This document shows positions 46,898 to 54,203 of a stretch of 64,000 bases of DNA, piece by piece (within the stretch, counting starts at the first letter, position 1; each line of letters opens with the position of its first letter). The notes beneath the pieces are model-generated. The model had not been told where the DNA came from. It saw only the letters and a list, made by a program, of their open reading frames with translations, and made no database searches. Source of the DNA: Altibacter sp. HG106 (lineage in GTDB: Bacteria; Bacteroidota; Bacteroidia; Flavobacteriales; Flavobacteriaceae); NCBI RefSeq assembly GCF_028561755.1, contig NZ_JAQQTD010000008.1, positions 30,863 through 94,862 on the forward strand, read 5' to 3'. The position numbers were made by a program, and so were the translations under genes.

Positions 46898-48250
46898 ATG
46901 CAAGCAACGACAAATCGATTTACCCAGTGGCTGCGCCGCTCTATCACCGCCAGAATGTTGGTGGTAGGATTTCTATTTATTCTATTATTAATTCCGTTGG
47001 AATTTGTGAAAGATCTCATTCGCGAACGTTCTGAACGAAAGTCTGAAGTGACCCAGGAGGTAAACGAAAAATGGGGAAATGAAATCACCCTCTCGGGCCC
47101 TATTCTAAAAATTCCGTATCACGCCCACAAAGAGGAACGTATTTACAATGAAACCACCAAGAACTTTCAAACCTTCACCGAAACCCTGGAACGAACCGCG
47201 TATCTATTTCCGGATGCGTTGTTAATTAACGGTGAAGCGCAAACCAAGGAAAAACCGCTAAAACGTGGAATTTATGAAGCCGTTGTTTTTACAGCCGATT
47301 TAGACGTTACCGGAAATTTTCCTAACATACAGCAAGCCTTAGAAGTGCCCGCAGAAGACATTCAGTGGGACGAAATCTCTTTGATGATCAATACGTCCAA
47401 TCTCAAAGGAATTCGAAACACGGTAGAAGTTCTTGTCGCCAATAAACCCCTGGAAATAGCCCCCAAATTCAGCAAAGAATACCTAAATACACTTGAAAGT
47501 GATCTTTTGCCGAAAGAGGTGTTCGATACCGAACGTTCTATTGAATTCGCTTTTCAGATGAAGGTGAATGGTAGTCAAGGGATACATTTTGTTCCGCTAG
47601 GGAAAAACACCAAGGTATCGCTTCAATCCAATTGGCACTCCCCTAGTTTTACCGGGCAATATCTCCCTCTGGACGGTTCGAGAGAAATTTCTAGCGAAGG
47701 TTTTAAGGCCGCCTGGCAGGTTTTACAAATCAATAGAGAGTTTGAACAGGTATTCTACAATACACTCCCAAACCTAACGCCTTACGCCTTCGGAACCCAG
47801 CTTATTGTACCCGTAGATGATTACGTAAAAAGCGAGCGCACGGCTAAGTACGGGATTTTGGTTATTGGGCTCACACTCTTGGTATTTTTACTAATTCAAC
47901 TTGTGAGTAGAATCTATATTCATCCATTTCAGTATGTGATGATCGGGTTGGCCCTGGTGATGTTCTACACCTTATTAATTGCTATCAGTGAACACAGTAG
48001 TTTTTTAAAGGCATACCTGATTGCCGGTGGCGCCGTGTTGGCGCTCATAACAGGGTATTCACGAGTTATTTTAAGGGGATTAACATTTCCATTGCTCATC
48101 GCCGCTTCCCTGGGCGCCTTGTATGGTTTTATCTATGTCATCATTCAGTTGGAAGACTATGCCTTGTTAGTAGGCAGCATCGGCCTTTTTGCTATCTTGG
48201 CAACCATTATGTTTGTCTCTCGCAAAATTGATTGGGCAAACGAATCTTAA
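46898..48250 (+). CDS. creD: CreD-like inner-membrane protein
   Basis: 450 residues. TM1 at about 20-40 is followed by a large periplasmic domain (about 42-305) and five or six C-terminal helices (about 305-440) with FVSRKIDWAN at the end. The N-terminal segment LLLIPLEFVKDLIRERSERKSEVTQEVNEKWG and the motif YLFPDALLINGEAQTKEKPLKRGIYEAVVFTADLDVTG are family-typical. CreD in enterobacteria is a cell-envelope integrity protein of the CreBC regulon, linked to beta-lactam and colicin response. Here the regulator is instead the adjacent winged-helix protein, inferred from the shared operator. Confidence 0.85.
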   Translation: MQATTNRFTQWLRRSITARMLVVGFLFILLLIPLEFVKDLIRERSERKSEVTQEVNEKWGNEITLSGPILKIPYHAHKEERIYNETTKNFQTFTETLERTAYLFPDALLINGEAQTKEKPLKRGIYEAVVFTADLDVTGNFPNIQQALEVPAEDIQWDEISLMINTSNLKGIRNTVEVLVANKPLEIAPKFSKEYLNTLESDLLPKEVFDTERSIEFAFQMKVNGSQGIHFVPLGKNTKVSLQSNWHSPSFTGQYLPLDGSREISSEGFKAAWQVLQINREFEQVFYNTLPNLTPYAFGTQLIVPVDDYVKSERTAKYGILVIGLTLLVFLLIQLVSRIYIHPFQYVMIGLALVMFYTLLIAISEHSSFLKAYLIAGGAVLALITGYSRVILRGLTFPLLIAASLGALYGFIYVIIQLEDYALLVGSIGLFAILATIMFVSRKIDWANES

Positions 48251-48256
48251 AACAAT

Positions 48257-48285
48257 GTTGCGCGCCTCCTGAGGAGGCGCGCAAC
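48257..48285 (+). terminator. long perfect hairpin after creD
   Basis: GTTGCGCGCCTCCT (48257-48270) and AGGAGGCGCGCAAC (48272-48285) are perfect inverse complements around one base. The stem is followed by only a weak TTATTT on the plus strand, so it may be a terminator or an RNA-processing structure. Confidence 0.65.
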
Positions 48286-48301
48286 TTATTTCCTATAGGA
48301 T

Positions 48302-48688
48302 ATGAAACGAAACGTCTATGGTGTCGCATTCTTATGCCTGCTTTTCATTGAAGTAGGTATTGCTATGTTCGCTTCCCACGGAATCATTCGCGGATTTATA
48401 GGTGATGTATTGGTAATACCACTGCTCTATTGTTTTCTGCAAATACTTTTTAAAGGCCCTGTCATACGCTGGGCGCTTGTAGCACTAATAATTGGGTTTA
48501 TCGTAGAATATCTGCAACTCGTTAACATCTTGCTTCCATGGATTTCTACCCACCCGGTGTTAAAAATTGTCCTGGGAAGTGTTTTTGATGTGTACGACCT
48601 ATTGGCGTATTCGATAGGATTTGTTTGGATTCTTATCATGGAATTTCGCTTCGGAAGATTTCATCGAGATCCTCGTAACAAGCCATAA
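48302..48688 (+). CDS. DUF2809 membrane protein
   Basis: 128 residues, four transmembrane helices (about 8-25, 35-50, 58-75, 95-115). The family core is IALIFxMFASHGIIRGFIGDVLVIPLLYC-like: here MFASHGIIRGFIGDVLVIPLLYCFLQ, and VFDVYDLLAYSIGFVWILIMEF. DUF2809 has no known function. Follows creD after the long hairpin. Confidence 0.85.
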   Translation: MKRNVYGVAFLCLLFIEVGIAMFASHGIIRGFIGDVLVIPLLYCFLQILFKGPVIRWALVALIIGFIVEYLQLVNILLPWISTHPVLKIVLGSVFDVYDLLAYSIGFVWILIMEFRFGRFHRDPRNKP

Positions 48689-48909
48689 TGCTTCTCTTTC
48701 CAATGGTACCAACGCTTACTTTTAAAGGGCTTGGCTCCTTTCTTTCGGAAATCGACCTCCTAACCTACCATCTTTTCCGCAACGGATACAGGAAAAACCC
48801 TCCCAAAAAAACCACTCTTCAACCGCTTGCTTTTCAGTCTTTTATAATTTTTGCATTTCACGGTAGCTCCTACATTTGCCCCCATATGAACCATAAAAAA
48901 TCAAACAAA

Positions 48910-49521
48910 ATGAAAAATTTAAAAAATGTATTAAAGTACACCGTGATGGTATTATTTGTCGCTATCGCCGCTTCTTGTTCAGGAGAAGACGGAGTAGATG
49001 GAATGGATGGAGCACAGGGGCCTGCCGGACCTGCTGGACCACAGGGGCCTGCTGGTATGGATGGAACCAACGGTACCGATGGCCAGGATGGTCAGGACGG
49101 ACAAGATGGTCAGGATGGGAATGCCAATGTGCAAAACCTGACGTTCGATATCTCAGCCGCCTCAGGTACTCTTCACACCGAAGTAGTTCCTGAACTAACA
49201 GAGTCTGTGTTACAAAACGATCTTATCTATGCCTTTGTGCAAGCAGGTACGTTGTATTATCCTATTCCAAATACGGTAAATCCCGACGGAACTAAGTTTA
49301 GAATTCGAACGTTTATGCAGGTAGGAAGTTTTCAAATGCGATTTAACCTCGCTTCCGACGAATCTGCATACAGCTTGCCTGCCGGAACGTTCCAAGAGCT
49401 TCGTATCGTAATTGTGGAAGCCAGCGGACGTAGCGCGTATGATGTAGAGCAAGAATTGCTCAATAACGGTATCGACATTACGAGTTACAAAGCCCTTCAG
49501 GAGCATTTTAATTTGAAGTAG
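48910..49521 (+). CDS. lipoprotein with short collagen-like Gly-X-Y region
   Basis: 203 residues from MKNLKNVLKYTVMVLFVAIAAS with lipobox AASC. The mature N-terminus carries about 17 Gly-X-Y triplets (GEDGVDGMDGAQGPAGPAG and GTDGQDGQDGQDGQDG), a collagen-like stalk in bacteria. The C-terminal 140 residues form a beta-rich domain (DLIYAFVQAGTLYYPIPNTV, RFNLASDESAYSLPAGTFQEL). No N-terminal ATG upstream gives a better signal. Probably surface-displayed; function unknown. A bidirectional terminator separates it from the convergent dehydrogenase gene. Confidence 0.85.
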   Translation: MKNLKNVLKYTVMVLFVAIAASCSGEDGVDGMDGAQGPAGPAGPQGPAGMDGTNGTDGQDGQDGQDGQDGNANVQNLTFDISAASGTLHTEVVPELTESVLQNDLIYAFVQAGTLYYPIPNTVNPDGTKFRIRTFMQVGSFQMRFNLASDESAYSLPAGTFQELRIVIVEASGRSAYDVEQELLNNGIDITSYKALQEHFNLK

Positions 49522-49540
49522 CCAGGTCTAATATGTTCTC

Positions 49541-49577
49541 AAAAAAAAGCGCCACCCCTTCGGTGGCGCTTTTTTTA
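49541..49577. terminator. bidirectional terminator between convergent genes
   Basis: Stem AGCGCCACC/GGTGGCGCT (49548-49570) around CCTTC, flanked by A8 on the left and T7 on the right, so it serves both the collagen-like lipoprotein gene and the dehydrogenase gene. Confidence 0.9.
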
Positions 49578-50789
49578 TTCGATACCATCTACATAGTCTT
49601 GTAGATAGGAAAATCGTTGGGTAAGCGTTCCTTCCGCAGTGGTCATTTTTGCACGTTCTAGAATACCCTCTTTATCGTCGTTAAAGAAGGCGGGCAGAAC
49701 GGCCTCCATAAACATTTCTCCAAATCCTTCGCTGGCATCCTTTGGCAATTCACAGGGCAAATTATCCACCGCCATTACAGTGATGGCTCCGGGAGCGTCA
49801 AAAGCGGTTTCCTTTTCAGTTGTTGGGTCGTATCCGTAAAACGGCTCGGCGATGGTAGAGGGTCGTACCGTGCAGGCAATAGGACCGTCAATATCACAGG
49901 TAATATCGGCAACCAGTTTAAGGTTGAAGGCCGAGTCTTTAACATCTTCTCGCGTAAATAAATAGGGCGCTCCTTGTCCATAAAAATGTCCGGTGATGAG
50001 CATATCTCCGGCTTTTGCAAAGCGCATGAAGTCGCTTTCGTATCCTGAAGGATCTTTATAGAACTCCTTTCGGCTACCGGGAGCTCCGTCGCTGCGTTTG
50101 TTATAGTCCAACACATCAATATGACAGTATACTGGAGTGGTAAACTCCTCGTTTAAAAAGGCTTCTACAGCTACCTTTTGAATCTTTAAATGCTCTAGAA
50201 TTTCTTTGGCGCCCTTTGCCACTTTACCACTACCGGTAAGAACGATCTTAAGTGGTGGTAGCGTAATGTCGTTCAAGGCTTGCTTCATCGCCCGAAGATC
50301 CGGTAGGTTTTCGGCTTTAGGAAGGATAAACGTTTGTTGCCGAAATCCTAGCGCGCGGAAGCCATTATAGGCCCCGACCAATCCGGCATAGCGACCAAAA
50401 CCAATGAGTCGGCCGCCATTGGCTTTCACAATGGTCTCGTGATCGTATAGCTCAATTTTCTTTTTCAAGATTTCTTGTAACAAACCTCGATTATAAGGCT
50501 GTTTTTTGATGGTATGACTAAAGAAAAAGTATTTTTTCTTCGGAATCAATGCCGAAGGTGGCACTTCTTTGACCCCTAACATGACGCTTGCTTCGGAAAC
50601 ATCCTCCAGCACCGGAACCCCCGCAATTTGATAGGCTTGGTCGGGAAAGACGCGAATATCGGAATGTTCTGCGATGATTCTTGCCTCAGGAAAGGCTTCC
50701 ATGACTTCCTGACAGGCTTGCGGTGAAAAAACGACGCGGCGATCTGGCGGATTCTTGCGTTCTTTGATAAGGGCAAAGGTAATTGGCAT
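49575..50789 (-). CDS. alanine dehydrogenase/saccharopine dehydrogenase (AlaDH/PNT fold) NAD-dependent enzyme
   Basis: 404 residues. The N-terminal domain opens PITFALIKERKNPPDRRVVFSPQACQEV, as in AlaDH/PNT and lysine-forming saccharopine dehydrogenase. It continues with VMLGVKEVPPSALIPKKKYFFFSHTIKKQPYN, a strong saccharopine-dehydrogenase signature. The NAD site is in IVLTGSGKVAKGAKEILEHL (about residues 196-215). The C-terminal part has GHFYGQGAPYLFTREDV and DITCDIDGPIACTVRPSTIAEPFYGYDP. Whether the substrate is saccharopine/lysine or another amino acid is not decidable by eye. Confidence 0.82.
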   Translation of the reverse strand: MPITFALIKERKNPPDRRVVFSPQACQEVMEAFPEARIIAEHSDIRVFPDQAYQIAGVPVLEDVSEASVMLGVKEVPPSALIPKKKYFFFSHTIKKQPYNRGLLQEILKKKIELYDHETIVKANGGRLIGFGRYAGLVGAYNGFRALGFRQQTFILPKAENLPDLRAMKQALNDITLPPLKIVLTGSGKVAKGAKEILEHLKIQKVAVEAFLNEEFTTPVYCHIDVLDYNKRSDGAPGSRKEFYKDPSGYESDFMRFAKAGDMLITGHFYGQGAPYLFTREDVKDSAFNLKLVADITCDIDGPIACTVRPSTIAEPFYGYDPTTEKETAFDAPGAITVMAVDNLPCELPKDASEGFGEMFMEAVLPAFFNDDKEGILERAKMTTAEGTLTQRFSYLQDYVDGIE

Positions 50790-50821
50790 TTTGGAATGTT
50801 TTTTGTTCTTTACTAGGCGTG

Positions 50822-50849
50822 CAAAGATATGTGAAATCTCCTATCTTTG
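50822..50849. promoter_or_regulatory. back-to-back TATCTTTG elements between divergent genes
   Basis: GCAAAGATA (50821-50829) and TATCTTTGC (50842-50850) form a perfect 9-bp inverted repeat with 12 bases between. Read outward each is a TATCTTTG -7 element: minus for the dehydrogenase gene (start 50789) and plus towards tmRNA. Either two divergent promoters or an operator. No TTG at -33 distance. Confidence 0.5.
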
Positions 50850-50857
50850 CGCGCTCA

Positions 50858-50942
50858 TGCGTTAGGGATTGCGGCAAGGTACCGTGTACCGCGGAAAGCC
50901 TGCCTCTGCCGGCAGGCAGGCCCAACCGCGCATATGCGTGGG
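50858..50942 (+). repeat. structured dispersed repeat, copy A (about 85 bp)
   Basis: Begins TGCGTTAGGGATTG, contains GCCTGCCTCTGCCGGCAGGC, and ends with the hairpin CCGCGCA/TGCGTGG. The reverse complement of 60987-61070 is the same sequence except about 17 substitutions, several of which preserve base pairs in the terminal hairpin. Not protein-coding. It lies between the promoter-like elements and the tmRNA 5' end. Confidence 0.85.
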
Positions 50943-50977
50943 AACGCCCAGAATACGATCTTTGAAAAAAATACCAA

Positions 50978-51373
50978 GGGGCCGACTGGTTTTGACAGCG
51001 GGTTGAATGGTAATGTAAGCATGCCGAGCGCTGGGATACAGCTCGTAAATCTCATATTTCAACTTTTTTAAACGGCGAGAATAACTACGCCCTAGCTGCA
51101 TAACCCGAATTATAGTACGGTATGCCTCGGCCCGTAAGACGGGCAAGTAGGAAGTCACTCGAAGGCCTTGGTTTACGGCGTTCGATCTAGTGGCTTCGTA
51201 AAAGTAAACCTAGGAATTGCAGGGCTTTGATGTGATTCCGAAACTTGAATGAAGCTAAGGGATGCGTTGGTAGTTTTCAACCGGCAAGTCCACGAAAATC
51301 CAAACGAAAACTAAGCATGTAGAAAGCATTAACATTGCGCGTTTGGACGGGAGTTCGAATCTCCCCGGCTCCA
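50978..51373 (+). ncRNA. ssrA: transfer-messenger RNA (tmRNA)
   Basis: About 396 nt. The acceptor stem is formed by GGGGCCG (50978-50984) and CGGCTCC (51366-51372) with discriminator A at 51373. The tag reading frame at 51074-51103 is GGC GAG AAT AAC TAC GCC CTA GCT GCA TAA, encoding GENNYALAA, a Bacteroidota-type tag ending LAA. The T-arm GTTCGAATC occurs near 51353-51361. The CCA end is not fully encoded (the bases after the discriminator are CGA). tmRNA rescues stalled ribosomes with SmpB. A terminator hairpin follows at 51388-51412. Confidence 0.95.
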
Positions 51374-51374
51374 C
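51358..51374 (+). repeat. direct repeat at the tmRNA 3' end, copy 1
   Basis: AATCTCCCCGGCTCCAC, the last 16 bases of tmRNA plus one. The same 17 bases recur at 51524-51540. Duplications of this kind are left by integration of mobile elements that target the ssrA 3' end. Confidence 0.8.
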
Positions 51375-51387
51375 GACATTCAGAAAG

Positions 51388-51412
51388 CCAAGCTCAATGA
51401 GCTTGGTTTTTT
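51388..51412 (+). terminator. tmRNA terminator
   Basis: Stem CCAAGCTC/GAGCTTGG (51388-51406) with loop AAT, followed by TTTTTT. Confidence 0.9.
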
Positions 51413-51523
51413 CTGTTTTATGGAAATGCCGAGCTTGCTCAAGGTATTGGAATAAAACATGAAAAACAAGGCGAAGTCTTTGCTTTCTAATTGCAACATT
51501 GGTAAGGGGATAATCATTAAAAT

Positions 51524-51540
51524 AATCTCCCCGGCTCCAC
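51524..51540 (+). repeat. direct repeat of the tmRNA 3' end, copy 2 (candidate att site)
   Basis: Exact 17-base copy of 51358-51374, 166 bases downstream. It is preceded by GGGGATAAT...TCTCCCC, so that a short stem remains, and followed by a separate terminator at 51552-51577. No full tRNA-like structure and no integrase between or after the copies. Confidence 0.75.
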
Positions 51541-51551
51541 TATCAAGCACG

Positions 51552-51577
51552 AACCCTGCAACATCTGTTGCGGGGTT
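51552..51577 (+). terminator. second terminator hairpin downstream of the repeated tmRNA end
   Basis: CCCTGCAACA/TGTTGCGGGG stem (one T-G pair, 51554-51575) with flanking A/T pairs, followed by TTTTCTGTTTTT. It parallels the first terminator, which also ends TTTTTTCTGTTTT. Confidence 0.75.
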
Positions 51578-51906
51578 TTCTGTTTTTAAGCATGGAGGAA
51601 ACTGGTTTCTGAACATGTTTGAAAAAGGAAACTGCATTGCTTTAGCAATGTGGGGTTCGTATTTGCAGAAAGAGATATATTAGAGAGCACGACAGTAACC
51701 TCTTTTTACATTCACGCGTTTTTTGCTTGTCCAAAAAAATCCTCTTTTCCCGGTTTGTTGTCAAACGAAGATATATGAGGCAGGACGTAGGATATAGGAC
51801 GTAAGACCATAGATGAAGGATACAAGAAATTTTCATTCAACATACCTATTTGCTTCATTGGCTTCGCTTTTTGCTTTCCGCCCTACTCCCCTAATAACAT
51901 TAAAAC
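51578..51906. other. gene-free interval after the tmRNA region
   Basis: About 330 bases. It includes a short imperfect repeat AGGACGTAGGATATAGGACGTA near 51783 and A/T-rich sequence. Frames of about 60 codons (51642-51836) show no protein signature. No promoter or RNA gene identified. Confidence 0.45.
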
Positions 51907-51930
51907 AAAAAAACCATGTGTATTACATGG
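51907..51930 (-). terminator. terminator of the 51957-52340 gene
   Basis: Stem CCATGT/ACATGG (51914-51930) with a 5-base loop; on the minus strand it is followed by TTTTTTTG. It lies about 27 bases after the stop codon. Confidence 0.8.
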
Positions 51931-51956
51931 CTCTTATAATTTGTATTTGATGGAAT

Positions 51957-52340
51957 TTAGGCCGTCATGGCATCGCGAGGTATCACTTGCTCCACATTGT
52001 TATAATGAAACAAAAGCGAGCGATAAAAACGAATTGAATTCACCCGATTGTCTAAACATCCCTTCAGCGTTTCTTGCAAATTGTCGTAGGCTATTCGAAG
52101 CGGTGTTGCATCATTAAGTTGGTAGAGCGCGCTCTCCGGGTCAAAGCTATGCTGACTAGACGTCCAAAGAAATATGGAGTTGCGATCATAGTCAATCGTA
52201 ACTTCCGACACGTCAAAATAGTATTTCAACAAACTTTTGTGGAAGGAGGTATAGGCATTCGAGGCTAATTCACTGACATCGCAGCTTTTGGCGATCAACC
52301 GTCTCATTTCATCCTGAATATGCTGGTGTTGATTTTTCAT
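51957..52340 (-). CDS. hypothetical protein, 127 residues
   Basis: Starts MKNQHQHIQDEMRRLIAKSC. No signal peptide or membrane segment. Predicted mixed helix/strand with a short hydrophobic core (VSEVTIDYDRNSIFLWTSS) and aromatic residues (SLLKYYFD, SIRFYRSLLFHYN). No family recognised. Own terminator just downstream, so probably expressed alone. Confidence 0.6.
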   Translation of the reverse strand: MKNQHQHIQDEMRRLIAKSCDVSELASNAYTSFHKSLLKYYFDVSEVTIDYDRNSIFLWTSSQHSFDPESALYQLNDATPLRIAYDNLQETLKGCLDNRVNSIRFYRSLLFHYNNVEQVIPRDAMTA

Positions 52341-52462
52341 AGCTAGTTCGTTTTGTCTCTACAATATAACTATGAATTGAAACCTAGATACCCTGTTGCG
52401 CAGGCTTTAGCGTCAATTTAACCAACCTGGGGCCGACTTGTTAATTTTTTTAAGGAGACTCA

Positions 52463-52774
52463 CTACGAGCTTCGGTCGCCCTTCCACTCGCTGAAGCCGC
52501 CTAAGAGGTTGTAGGTGTTTTGTACCCCTAAAGAGTCAAGTAACAGGCACGCCTGCGCACTTCTCCCGCCAGAACGACAATAAATGTAATAGTTTTTATT
52601 TGGATCCAGCTTTTTCGCCTCTTCCATGAAATAGCCGGAATTAAGGATGTTGAGTTGTTGTGCGTTCGGAATGTATCCTTCAGCCACTTCAGCATCGGTT
52701 CGAACGTCTAACAACACAGCCCGCTCGTCTTGTTTCATTTGGGCCGCGAAATCTTCCTGATTGAGCTCTTGCAT
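52463..52774 (-). CDS. rhodanese-like domain protein
   Basis: 103 residues from MQELNQEDFAAQM (in-frame ATG at 52795 also possible). Single rhodanese fold: AVLLDVRTDAEVAEGYIPNAQQLNI (about residues 19-43) and catalytic-loop CRSGGRSAQACLLLDSLG (about 66-83) with Cys as nucleophile. Such single-domain proteins transfer sulfane sulfur. It is next to thioredoxin-family genes but separated by a terminator, so not in the same transcript. Confidence 0.9.
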   Translation of the reverse strand: MQELNQEDFAAQMKQDERAVLLDVRTDAEVAEGYIPNAQQLNILNSGYFMEEAKKLDPNKNYYIYCRSGGRSAQACLLLDSLGVQNTYNLLGGFSEWKGDRSS

Positions 52775-52811
52775 GATTCTATTATTTTGATTCAAAAGTA
52801 GTAAAAAATGA

Positions 52812-52840
52812 AAAGAGCTGTTTCTCGAAAACAGCTCTTT
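52812..52840. terminator. terminator between thioredoxin-family and rhodanese genes
   Basis: Stem AAAGAGCTGTTT/AAACAGCTCTTT with a short loop (52812-52840); A-rich to the left and T-run to the right. It serves the minus-strand gene ending at 52861. Confidence 0.85.
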
Positions 52841-52860
52841 TTGATTGCTTCATTTCGTTG

Positions 52861-53496
52861 CTATTTGGCTTGTTTTACCGAACAACCAATAGCCCGCGTT
52901 TCTTTAACGCTTACCTCTTTACCCGCAAGGAGTTCATTGACAGCATTCGCCGCAAATCGCTCGTTTACATTATCGGCATCTCGCACGTTGTCATCGATGG
53001 CACCAATGTAAGCGACTGTTAGGTCGCCTGTCTTTTCTTTCTGAAGAATATAGACGTGAGGCGTCTTGGTGGCACCATACTGCGCATACACCGTATTGGT
53101 TTTATCGTATAAATACGGAAAGCTGAACTTCTTTTCGGCTGCCTTTTTCTGCATCAACTCATACGTATCGGCAGGTTGCAGGGCAGGATCGTTGGGGTTG
53201 ATGGCAATGACAGGATATCCTTTCGGTTTAAATTCGGCATCCAACGCATTGATTCGGTCTTCGCTCGCTACGGCATACGGACAGGTATTACAGGTGAAGA
53301 TCACAATAAAACCCCTGGCATTTGGATAATCTGCATAGGATACACGTTTCCCGTCCACATTCAAAAGATCGATAGGTGCGGCAATGTCTCCGATGCTGTA
53401 TCCATCGTTGGTCGTAGTGTCTGCTACGAAGGCGGTCGACAGCGTCAGACAAAGAATTAGCACCGCAATTACTGGTAAAATCGTTTTCATTTTCAT
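52861..53496 (-). CDS. thioredoxin-fold (redoxin) protein, exported
   Basis: 211 residues (MKMKTILPVIAVLILCLTLSTAF, signal peptide; start possibly at the second Met). The redox pair is in GFIVIFTCNTCPYAVASEDRI (CxxC, about residue 69-72), the AhpC/TSA-like fold follows (YPVIAINPNDPALQPADTYELM, YLYDKTNTVYAQYGATKTPHVYIL). Probably a periplasmic thiol-oxidoreductase or peroxiredoxin relative; CNTC in place of the usual WCGPC. The TlpA gene ends 6 bases upstream of its start, so both are co-transcribed. Confidence 0.85.
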   Translation of the reverse strand: MKMKTILPVIAVLILCLTLSTAFVADTTTNDGYSIGDIAAPIDLLNVDGKRVSYADYPNARGFIVIFTCNTCPYAVASEDRINALDAEFKPKGYPVIAINPNDPALQPADTYELMQKKAAEKKFSFPYLYDKTNTVYAQYGATKTPHVYILQKEKTGDLTVAYIGAIDDNVRDADNVNERFAANAVNELLAGKEVSVKETRAIGCSVKQAK

Positions 53497-53502
53497 TTTG
53501 CT

Positions 53503-54048
53503 TTATATTGAATTAACAGCTTCTTCTAACGTTTCATAGGTAAAGGACTGTTCGTAAAATTGACTTCGGTCGCCTTTAATAATAAGCGTTGCCGGGATGG
53601 CCCCCGACCATTCTTCAGCCACTTTCGGAATCCAGGTATTGGCATCAGGATCGTCTAAAAGAATGACTTCCGACTGCAATCCTTTCTTTTCTACAAAGGG
53701 AATCACTTGTTTTTCTAATAACTTCGGAAGGTCTAGACTCACTAAAACAACCTTCACCTTCTTTGCTTCATAGTTCTTCCGAAGCGATTCGAAAGCCGGC
53801 ATTTCTTCTATGCATGGCTTGCACCAGGTAGCCCAAAAGTTGATCACATACGTCATGTCATCTTCAGGCTGAAGGTATTTGGCTTCAAATTCAGAAAAAT
53901 CATAAGAAGGAATTGTGACCAAGGAAGCTGGCGTTGCCACCTCCTTCTCGGGTTCTTCAACCACGGCTTCTCCAATCTTTTTTACATTGTTGTCGACACA
54001 ACTCGCCAACACCGCCCAGGCACAAACTATGAATGCAAGTCTTTTCAT
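53503..54048 (-). CDS. TlpA-family thiol:disulfide reductase lipoprotein
   Basis: 181 residues from MKRLAFIVCAWAVLASC, a lipoprotein signal (Cys before VDNN). Catalytic motif INFWATWCKPCIEEMPAF (WCKPC, about residues 75-79), then VVLVSLDLPKLLEKQVIPF and the cis-Pro loop GAIPATLIIKG. TlpA-like proteins reduce disulfides in the periplasm, for example in cytochrome c assembly. First gene of a two-gene unit with the thioredoxin-fold protein. Confidence 0.9.
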   Translation of the reverse strand: MKRLAFIVCAWAVLASCVDNNVKKIGEAVVEEPEKEVATPASLVTIPSYDFSEFEAKYLQPEDDMTYVINFWATWCKPCIEEMPAFESLRKNYEAKKVKVVLVSLDLPKLLEKQVIPFVEKKGLQSEVILLDDPDANTWIPKVAEEWSGAIPATLIIKGDRSQFYEQSFTYETLEEAVNSI

Positions 54049-54174
54049 GACTATAAAAATACGAAAAGACCTTAGTACCAAGAAGGTTTTTAACAATTCA
54101 GCAACAGCGCATTGTAAGTAGGATCTCTGAATTTTTTGTTAAAACTACCGCGCACAATGATTTTTATATTACAT

Positions 54175-54201
54175 TTGTATATACAATTATTGTTTATACA
54201 A
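54175..54201 (+). promoter_or_regulatory. overlapping palindromes: candidate MarR operator
   Basis: TTGTATATACAA (54175-54186) is a perfect 12-base palindrome; 15 bases downstream lies the near-perfect TTGTTTATACAA (54190-54201). Between them ACAAT-T-ATTGT (54183-54193) is also palindromic. The array abuts the MarR start at 54204 (2 bases). Repeated TTGTATAC-type half-sites are typical of MarR/OhrR operators, so autoregulation is likely. Confidence 0.7.
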
Positions 54202-54203
54202 GT

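Noticed and set aside
48870..49070. Frame with GPAGPAGP repeats on the minus strand
   Set aside because: It is the antisense of the collagen-like region; the sense-strand lipoprotein has a proper signal peptide.
50858..50942. Insertion sequence end or transposase remnant
   Set aside because: No target-site duplication or coding part; the two copies conserve structure, which fits a REP-like element better.
51524..51577. Second tRNA or tmRNA gene suggested by the repeated CTCCCCGGCTCCAC
   Set aside because: Only the 3' 17 bases and a short stem are present; no acceptor partner, anticodon arm or tag frame.
51642..51836. 64-codon frame downstream of tmRNA
   Set aside because: Low-complexity translation with no signal or domain; region is full of short repeats.
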